Positions 16,440 to 24,735 of a stretch of 62,370 bases of DNA are shown here, one piece after another. Source of the DNA: Deltaproteobacteria bacterium (GTDB taxonomy: Bacteria; Desulfobacterota; Desulfuromonadia; Geobacterales; JAJYBI01); contig JAJYBI010000021.1 of the NCBI GenBank assembly GCA_021779095.1, positions 1-62,370 of the forward strand. Reading direction: 5' to 3'. The translations under genes and the position numbers were made by a program. The notes below the pieces were generated by a model that was not told the origin of the DNA, did not search any database, and saw only the letters and a list, made by a program, of their open reading frames with translations. Numbering within the stretch: the first letter of the stretch is position 1; every line of letters begins with the position of its first letter.

Positions 16440-16979
16440 TCACCACGCCCGCTCCTGCCGGTGCCGGAACTCCCACGGCGGCTCGGGGTTGTACTGTCGC
16501 CAGAGCCCGGCACGGCGTGCCCGGGCCGCCTTCTCGGCGCCGAAATACTCGGAGGCGTACGCCCCCTCCAGATAGTGGCGGTACGCCCAGGCCCAGCCAT
16601 CCCGTACCATCTCCCGGTTGATATCGCGCCCGGCCAGCCGGACCACACCGATGGCCCGGCCGTACTGGTCCGTATCCCGGACCTCGACCGTCACCGTGCG
16701 CCCTGCGACCTTCCCCTCCAGCACCCGGCGCGCCTCCCGGCCGGCGGGTTGCCCCGACTCGTCGTGATGGCCGCACTCCGGGGCGTCGATGCCGTACAGC
16801 CGAATCCGGACGCGCCGGGTCCCGGTCACCAGCTCCAGCGTATCGCCGTCGAAGACGTAGGTCACCCGCCCGGTCAGGGACTGTGCGGCACAGGCCGATG
16901 AAACGGCATCGCCGGCCGGCGCGGTGAACGACGGAACGAGGATGCAGAGCAGCGGGAGGAGAGAAAGAAAGCGCTTCAC
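16440..16979 (-). CDS. exported thermonuclease (SNase) family protein
   Basis: 179 residues with a signal peptide (about 1-22 or to the ACA at 32). SNase core: VTYVFDGDTLELV, RIRLYGIDAPECG with an active-site Arg and acidic residues, and DQYGRAIGVV. The family cuts DNA and RNA with calcium. The start is a GTG that overlaps the stop of the upstream DnaA-like gene by four bases (GTGA), so translation is coupled, an odd pairing of a secreted nuclease with a replication-control protein. Confidence 0.85.
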   Translation of the reverse strand: MKRFLSLLPLLCILVPSFTAPAGDAVSSACAAQSLTGRVTYVFDGDTLELVTGTRRVRIRLYGIDAPECGHHDESGQPAGREARRVLEGKVAGRTVTVEVRDTDQYGRAIGVVRLAGRDINREMVRDGWAWAYRHYLEGAYASEYFGAEKAARARRAGLWRQYNPEPPWEFRHRQERAW

Positions 16980-17689
16980 GGTACAGTCGCCAGTGCCTCC
17001 CGCGCCAGGCGGGCGGAGACCTTGCGGCCGGTGGCGAGGGAGAACCTGCTCACCCGGTCGAGGGCGGCGCGCAGGGAGGGGATATCCCGCGGGACATGCA
17101 CCAGCAGGTAGTCGATGGCATCGGCGGGAAGGACGATCTGCCGGTCGGCGGCGAGCTTCTTCATGATCATCCGGCGGGAGTCGTCGTCGGAGATATCCAG
17201 GGGCGCCACGAGCCCCCAGAGAAGCCGCGACACGAGATGCCCGTCCAGCCCGGGGAGCTCCTTCGGCGGCAGGGAACCGGTCATGACGATCGGCGTTCCG
17301 GCGGTATAGAACTCGTTGAACAGCTGCCAGAGCGCCACCCGCATCCGGTCGTCGTCCGGCAAGAGCTGCAGGTCGTCCACCAGGAGCGCCGGCAGCCCAC
17401 GGAACGGGTCGAAGAGGGACGATACCGAATCCCCGTCCGCACCGGCGGGATCGTACCGCTCCTCGTCGGCAAAGGTGATGACCGGCAGCGTTCCCAGCCG
17501 CTCCGCCACCGCCGACAGCAGGTGGGTCTTCCCCGACCCTTCCGGGCCGTGGATGTACAGGAGATTCTCCGTCCCGTCCCCCGACGCGAGCTTCAGCGCG
17601 AAGCGGTAGGCGGTCTCGTTGCCGCCGCAGACGACGAAGTTGTCGAACCGGTACTTGGGGATTACGGGAAAGTCGAAGGTCTGTTGCAT
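16976..17689 (-). CDS. DnaA-like AAA+ protein (Hda/HdaA type)
   Basis: 237 residues matching the AAA+ core of DnaA without its N-terminal and DNA-binding domain IV. Walker A GPEGSGKTHLL (about 49-59), Walker B PALLVDDLQLL (about 103-113), a sensor region MTGSLPPKELPGL and a lid SRLLWGLVAPLDISDDDSRR. Stand-alone proteins of this type (Hda, HdaA) promote ATP hydrolysis by DnaA bound to the clamp. The N-terminal MQQTFDFPV resembles the clamp-binding motif of Hda. The next gene, a nuclease, overlaps its stop. A 170-bp inverted-repeat element lies upstream. Confidence 0.82.
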   Translation of the reverse strand: MQQTFDFPVIPKYRFDNFVVCGGNETAYRFALKLASGDGTENLLYIHGPEGSGKTHLLSAVAERLGTLPVITFADEERYDPAGADGDSVSSLFDPFRGLPALLVDDLQLLPDDDRMRVALWQLFNEFYTAGTPIVMTGSLPPKELPGLDGHLVSRLLWGLVAPLDISDDDSRRMIMKKLAADRQIVLPADAIDYLLVHVPRDIPSLRAALDRVSRFSLATGRKVSARLAREALATVP

Positions 17690-17715
17690 GGAATAACCAG
17701 GAAATTCAAAAGTTT

Positions 17716-17885
17716 AATTAACAGGATGGACAGGATGTACAGGATAAAACCTTATTTTTCCCCTCAAAACAATCTGCCTGTATTTTCGGATAGTTATCAC
17801 CCTACATGGGGGCAAAACAGTACCAGGGATGACAGATAAAAACCCTCAAGGATTATTCCTTTCTATCCTGTCCATCCTGTTAATT
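17716..17885. repeat. 170-bp element with perfect 21-bp terminal inverted repeats
   Basis: The left end (17716-17736, AATTAACAGGATGGACAGG..) is repeated exactly in reverse complement at 17865-17885. The interior is AT-richer than the surroundings and has no open frame. It lies in the gap between the DnaA-like gene and ruvB, five bases before the ruvB stop. A similar ACAGGATGGACAGGAT word is common in intergenic repeats of several environmental bacteria (recollection, not checked). Confidence 0.75.
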
Positions 17886-17890
17886 CGCCG

Positions 17891-18907
17891 TTAAAACAGT
17901 GTACCCTGGGGGGAACCGGGTGCGATGCGGCCGAAGTGGCCATACGCCGCGGGCGACGCGACCCGGCCGCGGGGGGTGCGGTTTAAAAACCCCTGCTGGA
18001 TGAGGAACGGCTCGTACACGTCCTCGATGGTGTCGCTCTCCTCGGAGATGGCCGCCGCCAGCGTATCCAGCCCCACCGGCCCGCCGCCGAACTTGTCGAT
18101 GATGGTCAGGAGGATGGTGCGGTCCATCTGGTCGAACCCCATCTCGTCGATCTCCAGAAGATCCAGGGCGTCCCGCACCACCTGTCGGGTCATGATCCCG
18201 TCGGCCCGCACCTGGGCATAGTCCCGCACCCGGCGCACGAGCCGGTTGGCGATGCGGGGCGTGCCGCGGCTGCGCCGGGCCAGCTCCCGCGCCCCTTCCG
18301 GGTCCGCCTGCAGCCCGAGGATGCGCGCCGACCGGCCGACGATGGTGGCAAGTTCCTCGTCCGTATAGAACTCGAGCCGGGAGATGACGCCGAACCGGTC
18401 CCGGAGCGGCGAGGAGAGGAGCCCCGCCCGCGTGGTCGCCCCCACCAGGGTGAAGCGCGGCAGGTCCAGCTTCACGGTGCGGGCGCTCGGCCCCTGGCCG
18501 ATGATGATGTCCAGCTGGAAATCCTCCATGGCCGGGTAGAGGATCTCCTCCACCACGTGGGACAGGCGGTGGATCTCGTCGATGAACAGAACGTCCCCCG
18601 CCTCCAGGTTGGTGAGGATGGCGGCCAGGTCCCCCGGCCGCTCGATGACCGGTCCGGAGGTGCACTTGATGTTCACCCCCATCTCGCAGGCGATGATGTT
18701 GGCGAGCGTCGTCTTCCCCAGTCCAGGCGGACCGTACAGGAGCACGTGGTCCAGCGCCTCCCCCCGTTTTTTCGCCGCGTCGATGAAGAGGCGCAGGTTT
18801 CCCTTGGCCTTCTCCTGGCCGATGTAGTCATCTAAGCTGCGGGGCCGGAGCGTGGACTCGAACTGTACGTCGTCGTCGGTAGCTTCCGGGGCGATGGGAC
18901 GGGGCAT
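17891..18907 (-). CDS. ruvB: Holliday junction branch migration helicase RuvB
   Basis: 338 residues. RuvB is the hexameric AAA+ motor that drives Holliday junction migration with RuvA. Visible are the N-terminal [16 protein letters not shown], Walker [12 protein letters not shown], Walker [10 protein letters not shown], sensor GATTRAG, arginine finger region LRDRFG and the winged-helix C-terminus ending in FLNRTPRGR. The start is set at 18907 (MPRPIAP), the usual family start; 13 further codons are open upstream but lie in repeat DNA. It is the last gene of ruvC-ruvA-ruvB. Confidence 0.97.
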   Translation of the reverse strand: MPRPIAPEATDDDVQFESTLRPRSLDDYIGQEKAKGNLRLFIDAAKKRGEALDHVLLYGPPGLGKTTLANIIACEMGVNIKCTSGPVIERPGDLAAILTNLEAGDVLFIDEIHRLSHVVEEILYPAMEDFQLDIIIGQGPSARTVKLDLPRFTLVGATTRAGLLSSPLRDRFGVISRLEFYTDEELATIVGRSARILGLQADPEGARELARRSRGTPRIANRLVRRVRDYAQVRADGIMTRQVVRDALDLLEIDEMGFDQMDRTILLTIIDKFGGGPVGLDTLAAAISEESDTIEDVYEPFLIQQGFLNRTPRGRVASPAAYGHFGRIAPGSPQGTLF

Positions 18908-18920
18908 AAAAAACTCTCTG

Positions 18921-18983
18921 GGCTCAAGATACAAGGCACAGGGCACAAGGAAATTTCATCTTGTGCCTTGAGCCATGGGCCTT
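18921..18983. repeat. GGCACAAGG-type inverted repeat between ruvA and ruvB
   Basis: GGCTCAAG at 18921 and its complement CTTGAGCC ending at 18974 frame an inner stem GGCACAAG (18942-18949) / CTTGTGCC (18960-18967). The hairpin lies in the short gap inside the ruv operon, just upstream of the ruvB start, and could affect ruvB expression relative to ruvA. Confidence 0.55.
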
Positions 18984-18993
18984 GTGCCCGCAT

Positions 18994-19596
18994 TTATTTC
19001 ATCAACAGCTTCAGCGCCTGTTTGAGGACGGTCTCCATGGGGGCGTCGGGGGCGATCGCCATCCCCTCCAGCGCCTTTTTGACCACCGCCTCCTTGTACC
19101 CCAGGTTCACGAGCGCCGAGGCGACGTCGTCCGTCACCGCGCCGGCCGCGGCTACCGCAGGGGCACCCTCGGGCGCCGGGACCGTCGGGGCGATCTTCTG
19201 CACCTTGTCCTTCAGCTCCACCACGAGCCGCTCGGCGGTTTTCTTCCCGATGCCGGGGATGGAAGAGAGCCGCGTCAGGTCGCCCCGCATAAGTGCATCA
19301 GAAAGCCCCGCGGGCTGGATGTTGGAGAGGATGTCCTTCGCCAGCTTGGGGCCGACCCCGGAGACGGAGATGAGGAGCTGGAAGAACCGTTTTTCGTCCA
19401 TGGTGCGGAAGCCGTACAGCTGGATGGCATCTTCCTTCACGCTGGTGTAGACGTTCAGGGTGATCTCTTTCCCCTCGTCGGGGAGTTCGTAGTAGGTGGA
19501 AAAGGGGATCTGCACCCGGTACCCCACCCCCTGCACGTCGAGGATGATGTACTCGGGGGACTTGTGGGCGATGGTGCCGGTCAGAAGGGCGATCAT
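18994..19596 (-). CDS. ruvA: Holliday junction DNA-binding protein RuvA
   Basis: 200 residues. RuvA tetramers bind the four-way junction and load RuvB. The N-terminal OB fold ([23 protein letters not shown]) is followed by two helix-hairpin-helix motifs ([14 protein letters not shown] and [14 protein letters not shown]), an Ala/Pro-rich flexible linker (about 135-155) and a C-terminal RuvB-binding domain ([14 protein letters not shown]). The ATG overlaps the ruvC stop (ATGA). Confidence 0.97.
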   Translation of the reverse strand: MIALLTGTIAHKSPEYIILDVQGVGYRVQIPFSTYYELPDEGKEITLNVYTSVKEDAIQLYGFRTMDEKRFFQLLISVSGVGPKLAKDILSNIQPAGLSDALMRGDLTRLSSIPGIGKKTAERLVVELKDKVQKIAPTVPAPEGAPAVAAAGAVTDDVASALVNLGYKEAVVKKALEGMAIAPDAPMETVLKQALKLLMK

Positions 19597-20087
19597 TTCG
19601 CGGGTCTCCGCACAGCGTTGAGTTTGGCCGAATGGATGTGGCAGACCGCCACCGCCAGGGCATCGGAGGCGTCCTCCTGGGCGACTTCGGGAAGGGCGAG
19701 GAGCACCTTCAGCATCTTCTGTACCTGGTCCTTGGCGGCCCGGCCGTGCCCCACCACCGCCTGCTTCACCTGCAGCGCCGTGTACTCGAAGACCGGCAGC
19801 CCGGCGTTCACCCCGGCGACGATGGCCGCCCCCCGCGCCTGCCCCAGCTTCAGGGCGCTCTGCACGTTGGTGGCGAAGAAGATGTTCTCCACCGCCATGG
19901 CGTCGGGCCGGTACTGCTCGATCACCTCCGAGAGCCCCCGGTAGATCCGCTGCAACCGCACGGCGAAGTCCCTGTGGGCGTCGGTGAAGACGGCGCCGTT
20001 GTCCACGTGCACGAGCCGGTTACCCACCTGGTCCACGATGCCGTAGCCGGTGATGCGCGAACCGGGATCGATGCCGAGAACCCTCAC
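19593..20087 (-). CDS. ruvC: Holliday junction resolvase RuvC
   Basis: 164 residues. RuvC cuts Holliday junctions symmetrically. RNase H-like fold with acidic catalytic residues in [14 protein letters not shown] (Asp7), AVENIFFA (Glu) and the C-terminal [13 protein letters not shown] (Asp). GTG start six bases after the preceding transpeptidase stop; overlaps ruvA by four bases. Often in Geobacter-type genomes ruvC follows yebC, but here a penicillin-binding protein gene is upstream. Confidence 0.96.
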   Translation of the reverse strand: MRVLGIDPGSRITGYGIVDQVGNRLVHVDNGAVFTDAHRDFAVRLQRIYRGLSEVIEQYRPDAMAVENIFFATNVQSALKLGQARGAAIVAGVNAGLPVFEYTALQVKQAVVGHGRAAKDQVQKMLKVLLALPEVAQEDASDALAVAVCHIHSAKLNAVRRPAK

Positions 20088-20093
20088 GGACGT

Positions 20094-21446
20094 CTACCGG
20101 AAAAAGGTCTCAAGTGCCTGTTCCCCCACGTACGGCGCCTTGATCTTCCATTTTGCCCCGTTCACCACGAGCGCCACGAGGGCAATCTGCGGGTCGTTCA
20201 TGGGGGCATAGGCGGCAAACCAGTTGTAGTGGCCGTCGGGGTTCTTGCCGTCGATGGAACCGGTCTTGGCGGCGATGGTGATGTCGCGGAACTTGGGGCG
20301 TCCCCGCCGATCATGAAACGCCTTGCGCGACGTGCCGCTCTTCACGGTGGAGGAGAGCATCTGCGCCAGCTGTCGGGCCGTATCCGGGCTCATGAGCCGG
20401 CGCAGCGGCTGATCCGTACGCCGGTATACCACCTCACCCTTGCCGTTGCGGATCTCATCCACCAGCGAAGGTGACATCATGATGCCGCCGTTGGCCACGG
20501 CGCCGATGAGGGCTGCCACATGCACCGGCGAGATCTTCACCTCGCGGCCGAGCCCCGCCCCCATGAGCTTCAGATCGTGGTCGTTCTGCGGGGTGGACGC
20601 ATGGCTCGGCGCGATGCCGGAGCCGGGAAACAGGTCCTGGTTGAATCCGAATTTCTCCGCACAGGCCATGATGGAGTTCCGGCCCACCACGTCGCCGGCG
20701 AGTCTTCCGAACACCGGGTTCACCGATTTACCCATGGCCGTGGTCAGCGACATCTCCTGGCCGCGCTGCCGGGGTCCCACCTCCCAGTACTTGGGGTTTT
20801 CCGACGTCATTTTCCCCCGGAAGGCGACCACCGTCTCGGGAGACACCTTCTTCTGCTCCAGGGCCGCCGTGGCGGTGATAATCTTGAACAGGGATGCCAT
20901 GGGATAGATATCGAACGGCCCCCGGCGGTCCCAGCCGTGATCCATGGCCGACCGTCCCACCAGGGCGAGCACCCGGCCGGTCTTCGGCTCAATGGCGACA
21001 AACACGCCGTAGGGGACCTGGAACTGGTCAAGCAGATGCGATATCCGCTCCTGCAGGGCCTCGTCCAGACAATAGACGACCGTGCCGCCGTCCGGCAGCG
21101 TTGCGACGACCTTGTCGTTGACTTCCCGGGTACGGTCCAGCAGGCCGGCGGCAAGGGAGAAGGTCCCGTAACCGTCGAGGGGAATATTCGTCGCCGTGGA
21201 GGAGGTAACGGCGCCCCGCTTGTCCTTGCCGCGGACGGCCGCCCGGACGCCTGCCGTAAGATACGAGGCAACCGGATAGGCGACGAGCAGCACGGCAATC
21301 AGCGGCAGGATGATATGAAGCCGGCGTTTGCGGGTAGGAGACTCATCCCGCAACTCCACCGGTTTTCTGAGAAGGTTCCGCGGCTTGCGGTTGCGGTGGG
21401 GCCAGCAGTTCCGGTGTTTTGACGTAAAATTCTTGAAATCCTGCAT
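20094..21446 (-). CDS. penicillin-binding protein transpeptidase domain protein, short class B-like
   Basis: About 450 residues. A cytoplasmic basic N-terminus, one membrane anchor (about 43-62), then a transpeptidase domain with the three active-site motifs: SLFK (Ser185, Lys188), SVN (241-243) and KTG (394-396). Such enzymes cross-link peptidoglycan in the periplasm. The region between anchor and transpeptidase domain is short, so the usual class B dimerisation module seems reduced. The start is uncertain: 21446 is the first ATG, but AGGAG lies 15 bases away; a TTG at 21524 is open. It is followed six bases later by ruvC on the same strand. Confidence 0.83.
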   Translation of the reverse strand: MQDFKNFTSKHRNCWPHRNRKPRNLLRKPVELRDESPTRKRRLHIILPLIAVLLVAYPVASYLTAGVRAAVRGKDKRGAVTSSTATNIPLDGYGTFSLAAGLLDRTREVNDKVVATLPDGGTVVYCLDEALQERISHLLDQFQVPYGVFVAIEPKTGRVLALVGRSAMDHGWDRRGPFDIYPMASLFKIITATAALEQKKVSPETVVAFRGKMTSENPKYWEVGPRQRGQEMSLTTAMGKSVNPVFGRLAGDVVGRNSIMACAEKFGFNQDLFPGSGIAPSHASTPQNDHDLKLMGAGLGREVKISPVHVAALIGAVANGGIMMSPSLVDEIRNGKGEVVYRRTDQPLRRLMSPDTARQLAQMLSSTVKSGTSRKAFHDRRGRPKFRDITIAAKTGSIDGKNPDGHYNWFAAYAPMNDPQIALVALVVNGAKWKIKAPYVGEQALETFFR

Positions 21447-21554
21447 AATTATGCTGCGCAGCTCCTGGCGGTCGGCGATGAGTGAGGCGGTGTCACTATA
21501 TGCCAACAGCCGGACCGATGTCAATGTTACGGCAGCATGAAGCGGGGGGCGAGT

Positions 21555-22898
21555 TCATTCGCCATTGATGTCGGCGGCGGAACGGGCGGTAACCACCATA
21601 TGCTTCAGGGAAAGATCGGCCAGCGCATGGTCCGGACAGCAGTCCAGCCGCTGGAAAAACCAGTCGAGACGTTCCAGGGGACGGCCCGCGCCGGGCGGGA
21701 GCGGTTCACCCCGCTGTTTCAGGGCGAACGCAACCTCGCCGAGCCGGATATGGTCCAGGTCGCGGGCGGGTTGCCAGACCGCCGGGTCGTCGGCGGACTG
21801 GGCCAGGAAGCCGGCGGCGTGGAGATCCGCCAGCAGGACGCGGGAGGTCCGCACCGGTATCCCCAACAGCTCCGCCAGGTCTTCGGTGGTCCGGCCCGGC
21901 TTCTCCCCGCAGAACGCCTCGGCGATCTCCAGCAGCAGGGTGAAGGAAAGGCGTTCCCGCGCCGAGAAACTGAGCTCCTCGGAACGGATGTCCATCAGGA
22001 AGGTGCGGCGGTTCTGGTGGGCACAGACCACCTCGACCCCCAGGAGCACGATCAGCCAGCTGGAGTAGATCCAGACCATGAAGATCGGGAGCAGTGACAG
22101 GGTCCCGTAGATGGCGTTGTACTTGGCCACGCCGACCTGGAAATGTATATAGCCCCACTGGGCGAACTGCCAGAGGGTGCCCGCCAGGATGCCCCCCAGG
22201 AAGGCGGAGGAGTACCGCACCTTGATATTGGGAATAAAGAGGAACAGGAACACGAGGGCGATCCAGATGCTCAGGTACGGCGCCAGCTTGAGGCAGAAGA
22301 GGAGCGCTTCGCCGATATAGGAGTTGACGATGAGCCACTGGACGATCCACTGGCTGTGAAGGGTCGAGGTGATGCTGATGGCCGCCAGGAGCAGTATCGG
22401 GCCGACCACGATGACGCTCAGGTAGTCGCTGAACTTGCGGAACAGGGGGCGGGTCTCCTTCACCCCCCAGATGGCGTTGAACGCCCCTTCGATGTTGCTC
22501 AGCAGCGAGACGACGGTGTAAACGAGGGCAACCAGCCCCACCGTACCGAGGGACGTCATATTGGTGTTGTTGATGTAGGTGACGACCTTGTCCACCACCT
22601 CCTGCGAACCGGCTGCCACCTGGTCCAGGATGATCGGCTCCAGGGAGTTCTGCACCCCCAGCCCTTTCAGCACCGAGAACGCCAGGGCGAAGAACGGCAC
22701 CATGGAGAGGAGGCTGTAGTAGGTCAGCGCGGCAGCCCGCAGCAGGCACTGGTCGGCCAGGAAATCCCTGAAAATCAGGGACATCACCCTGACGACGCAG
22801 TACCACCGGCGGCACCACTTCCCGTTCACCTCCGCCCGGCGCGAGCCCTGCGAGCTGAGAAACCTGATGAGCCATGAACCGTTGTTTCCGTGCCCCAT
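21555..22898 (-). CDS. YihY/BrkB (UPF0761) family membrane protein with C-terminal winged-helix-like domain
   Basis: 447 residues. Residues about 40-300 carry six hydrophobic segments with the YihY signatures (AAALTYYSLLSMVPFFALAFSVL, NIEGAFNAIWGV, YNAIYGTLSLLPIFMVWIYSSWLIVLLG). The last 140 residues are soluble and contain TEDLAELLGIPVRTSRVLLADLHAAGFL, a winged-helix-like stretch often found in the longer members. Function is not established, despite the old ribonuclease BN label. GGAGGATAGTGG precedes the start. A strong terminator stands between it and the next minus-strand genes, so it has its own promoter. Confidence 0.87.
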   Translation of the reverse strand: MGHGNNGSWLIRFLSSQGSRRAEVNGKWCRRWYCVVRVMSLIFRDFLADQCLLRAAALTYYSLLSMVPFFALAFSVLKGLGVQNSLEPIILDQVAAGSQEVVDKVVTYINNTNMTSLGTVGLVALVYTVVSLLSNIEGAFNAIWGVKETRPLFRKFSDYLSVIVVGPILLLAAISITSTLHSQWIVQWLIVNSYIGEALLFCLKLAPYLSIWIALVFLFLFIPNIKVRYSSAFLGGILAGTLWQFAQWGYIHFQVGVAKYNAIYGTLSLLPIFMVWIYSSWLIVLLGVEVVCAHQNRRTFLMDIRSEELSFSARERLSFTLLLEIAEAFCGEKPGRTTEDLAELLGIPVRTSRVLLADLHAAGFLAQSADDPAVWQPARDLDHIRLGEVAFALKQRGEPLPPGAGRPLERLDWFFQRLDCCPDHALADLSLKHMVVTARSAADINGE

Positions 22899-22913
22899 CC
22901 ACTATCCTCCAGC

Positions 22914-22944
22914 AAAAAAGCCCACCCGGGCCGGGTGGGCTTTT
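22914..22944 (-). terminator. intrinsic terminator after the YtxH-like gene
   Basis: GCCCACCCGG / CCGGGTGGGC stem; on the minus strand it runs into six T residues (A-run at 22914-22919). Ends the DUF948-YtxH unit just before the YihY gene. Confidence 0.85.
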
Positions 22945-22964
22945 GCCGACTGCAACCGCTCCGG

Positions 22965-23276
22965 CTACACCTCCCGAAGCCGCTCCTTCTCCTTATCCAT
23001 CGCCTCCTTGCCGGCATCGATGGCCGAGGTGATGATCGACTTCTTCTCCATACAGTATTCCTTGCCGTCGCTGACGACGGCCTTTATCCGGTCCTGGGCT
23101 TCGCTGGCATATTCCTTGATTTTTTCCACCGCGTCGTCGGTGAGGTCCTTGATCTGCCCCCGCAACTCCTCCCCCGACTTGGGCGCGACCAGCAGGGCAA
23201 TCCCCGCCCCGACCGCTGCGCCGGCAAGAAACGACAGGAATACCGTTCCCGCACTTGCTCCCCTGTCTTCAGACAT
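22965..23276 (-). CDS. YtxH-family small envelope protein
   Basis: 103 residues. One N-terminal membrane helix with glycine pattern (FLSFLAGAAVGAGIALLVAPKSGEELR), the hallmark of YtxH proteins, then an amphipathic helical tail rich in Lys and Glu. Probably a membrane-anchored stress-type protein of unknown function. It follows the DUF948 gene by four bases, and the two are a common pair. A terminator follows. Confidence 0.87.
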   Translation of the reverse strand: MSEDRGASAGTVFLSFLAGAAVGAGIALLVAPKSGEELRGQIKDLTDDAVEKIKEYASEAQDRIKAVVSDGKEYCMEKKSIITSAIDAGKEAMDKEKERLREV

Positions 23277-23280
23277 ACGC

Positions 23281-23670
23281 TTACCCCCCTTTTTTGGAGA
23301 ATCTCTCCTTGATGATCGAACACGCGACCTTGGCGCCGGTTATCCACATGGAAGATCGGGCCAGCCCTGCCGCAACCGAGCCGACGACGTGGCTGATGGT
23401 CCTGAGCCCACGCCCGGTATCCCCGATGGCGCTCATCATCTCCCTCAGATCGTCGACCCGCTCGGCCGCCACATCGGCGACCGTCCTCAGATCAGCCGCC
23501 GCCGCACCCAGATCGCGCAGCACCGGTTTCAGTTCCTCGTCGGCGTGCCGGACCAACTCCTGCACCGCCCGGGCCGTCCTGCGGACCTCGACGATGGTGG
23601 GAACGACGAATGCGACGAGGATCACGACCGACACCGCAATGACCACCGCTGCAATGCTGACAACTACCAT
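23281..23670 (-). CDS. DUF948 membrane-anchored helical protein
   Basis: 129 residues. One N-terminal membrane segment (about 3-26), then a long helical stretch (VPTIVEVRRTARAVQELVRHADEEL) of the DUF948 type. The C-terminus has a second weakly hydrophobic patch. Function unknown; paired with YtxH-like genes in many genomes. Upstream 23671-23756 shows nothing beyond a presumed promoter. Confidence 0.82.
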   Translation of the reverse strand: MVVVSIAAVVIAVSVVILVAFVVPTIVEVRRTARAVQELVRHADEELKPVLRDLGAAAADLRTVADVAAERVDDLREMMSAIGDTGRGLRTISHVVGSVAAGLARSSMWITGAKVACSIIKERFSKKGG

Positions 23671-23756
23671 CTACCGACTCCCTTCCCCGACGCAGAATTG
23701 GGGAAAGTATAGAGTAAACAGAAAATATTGCAATCTAATGTTGCCCGCCGTCGGGA

Positions 23757-23861
23757 TCACTCCTGCTTCACGAATCCCCCCTTTTCCTGACACTGGGGGC
23801 ACTTCTGGGGCTTGCACCTCCCCTCCTTAACGCATCCGCACGCGCATTTCCAGGTAGCCAT
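23757..23861 (-). CDS. 34-residue RCKP-type rubredoxin-like protein
   Basis: Very short protein MATWKCACGC.. with four Cys in two pairs (CACGC and CPQC) around an RCKP motif, which together can bind one iron or zinc as in half-size rubredoxin-like domains. GGGAGG lies six bases before the ATG, strong support for this start. It is too short for most gene finders. It is divergent from the DUF1858-hemerythrin operon and might serve iron-centre chemistry with it, which is inference. Confidence 0.75.
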   Translation of the reverse strand: MATWKCACGCVKEGRCKPQKCPQCQEKGGFVKQE

Positions 23862-23983
23862 CGAAAACCTCCCGACATGAGAATATTCCGGCCGGGGCAT
23901 CGCCACCGGCCTCAGTCTCAAGGATAGCATCCACCCCGGCGGCGTCAATCCGGTACTGCGAGGCCCCGGCAATACGCCGATCC

Positions 23984-23997
23984 TTGACCCAGGTCAT
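23984..23997 (+). promoter_or_regulatory. FNR/Dnr-like palindromic site upstream of the hemerythrin operon
   Basis: TTGACCCAGGTCAT has the TTGAC-N4-GTCAA form typical of CRP/FNR-family regulators that sense oxygen or nitric oxide, with one mismatch at the end. It lies about 60-70 bases before the DUF1858 start and between divergent transcription units. Not experimentally supported here. Confidence 0.4.
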
Positions 23998-24056
23998 AAC
24001 CTTTCCGCCGCCACGGCGGTAGAGTGACATCATCACGGCAACGAAAGGAGCGGCAG

Positions 24057-24278
24057 ATGGAACTCGGCAACCACCTCGGCACCACGGCGATACAGGACGT
24101 CATCGAAACGCACCCCGCCATCGGCGAGATCCTCGCCCGCTACGACATCGGCTGCGTCACCTGCAAGGTGGGGATCTGTCTCCTGAAAGACGTGGTCTCC
24201 ATCCACGGCCTGTCGAAGGACGACGAGGCGCAGATCGAAACGGACATCAACGACTACCTGCATACGAAAGGAGCATGA
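24057..24278 (+). CDS. DUF1858 domain protein
   Basis: 73 residues. The pattern AIQDVIETHPAIGEILARYDIGCVTCKVGICLLKDVV is the DUF1858/ScdA N-terminal type, with a conserved GC..C region (Cys residues in GCVTCKVGIC) that may bind metal. The ATG at 24057 follows AAAGGAGCGGCAG. It is the first gene of a tight three-gene unit (2-base gaps) with a Cys-rich protein and a hemerythrin-like protein. In ScdA/RIC proteins this domain and the hemerythrin domain are fused; here they are separate, which suggests a complex that repairs iron centres. Confidence 0.85.
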   Translation: MELGNHLGTTAIQDVIETHPAIGEILARYDIGCVTCKVGICLLKDVVSIHGLSKDDEAQIETDINDYLHTKGA

Positions 24279-24280
24279 TC

Positions 24281-24733
24281 ATGGCACATCCCGGTTGCGG
24301 CTGCCCCGGCAGCATGGCTCGTACCATCGAACGGAACGAAACGGAGACGAACGTCACCACCGGCACCACCCCGTCGGAACTGCGGCAGTGGCCGGTGCAG
24401 CTCCACCTGGTCCCCCCCACCGCGCCGTACTTCCAGGATGCGGACATCCTGGTTTCGGCCGACTGCGTGGCCTTCGCCCTGGGGAGCTTCCACAGCGACC
24501 TGCTGCGCGGCAAGGCACTGGCCATCGCCTGCCCCAAGCTGGACGACACGGGGAGCTATGTGGACAAGCTCGCCCGGATATTCCTGCAGGCAAAAAGCGT
24601 CACCGTGGCGATCATGGAGGTCCCCTGCTGCCGCGGCCTGGACGTCATGGTAAAGCAGGCGGCCGCCCAGGCGGGCACCGGCATCGAAGTGGAGACGGTC
24701 GTCATCGGCATCGACGGCCAACGGAGGAACTGA
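24281..24733 (+). CDS. Cys-rich putative iron-sulfur protein
   Basis: 150 residues. N-terminal GCGCPGS resembles the end of a ferredoxin-type cluster motif. The rest (LRQWPVQLHLVPPTAPYF, ADILVSADCVAFALGSFH, LAIACPKLDD, VPCCRGLD) matches a domain that in Geobacter-type genomes accompanies 4Fe-4S ferredoxin modules. Conserved Cys in SADC, ACP and PCC could bind a cluster. The start at 24281 is favoured by AAAGGAGC eight bases before; an ATG two codons earlier is too near that site. Middle gene of the operon. Its role as electron carrier to the hemerythrin is inference. Confidence 0.72.
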   Translation: MAHPGCGCPGSMARTIERNETETNVTTGTTPSELRQWPVQLHLVPPTAPYFQDADILVSADCVAFALGSFHSDLLRGKALAIACPKLDDTGSYVDKLARIFLQAKSVTVAIMEVPCCRGLDVMVKQAAAQAGTGIEVETVVIGIDGQRRN

Positions 24734-24735
24734 CC

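Noticed and set aside
23827..24036. 69-codon minus-strand frame overlapping the rubredoxin-like gene and the FNR-like site
   Set aside because: No family resemblance, overlaps a better-supported small gene, and its possible ribosome site is only two to three bases from the internal ATG.
24295..24735. Plus-strand upstream extension of the hemerythrin gene
   Set aside because: Low-complexity Arg/His/Gly/Pro translation typical of the wrong frame over the Cys-rich gene; the ATG at 24736 has its own GGAGG.
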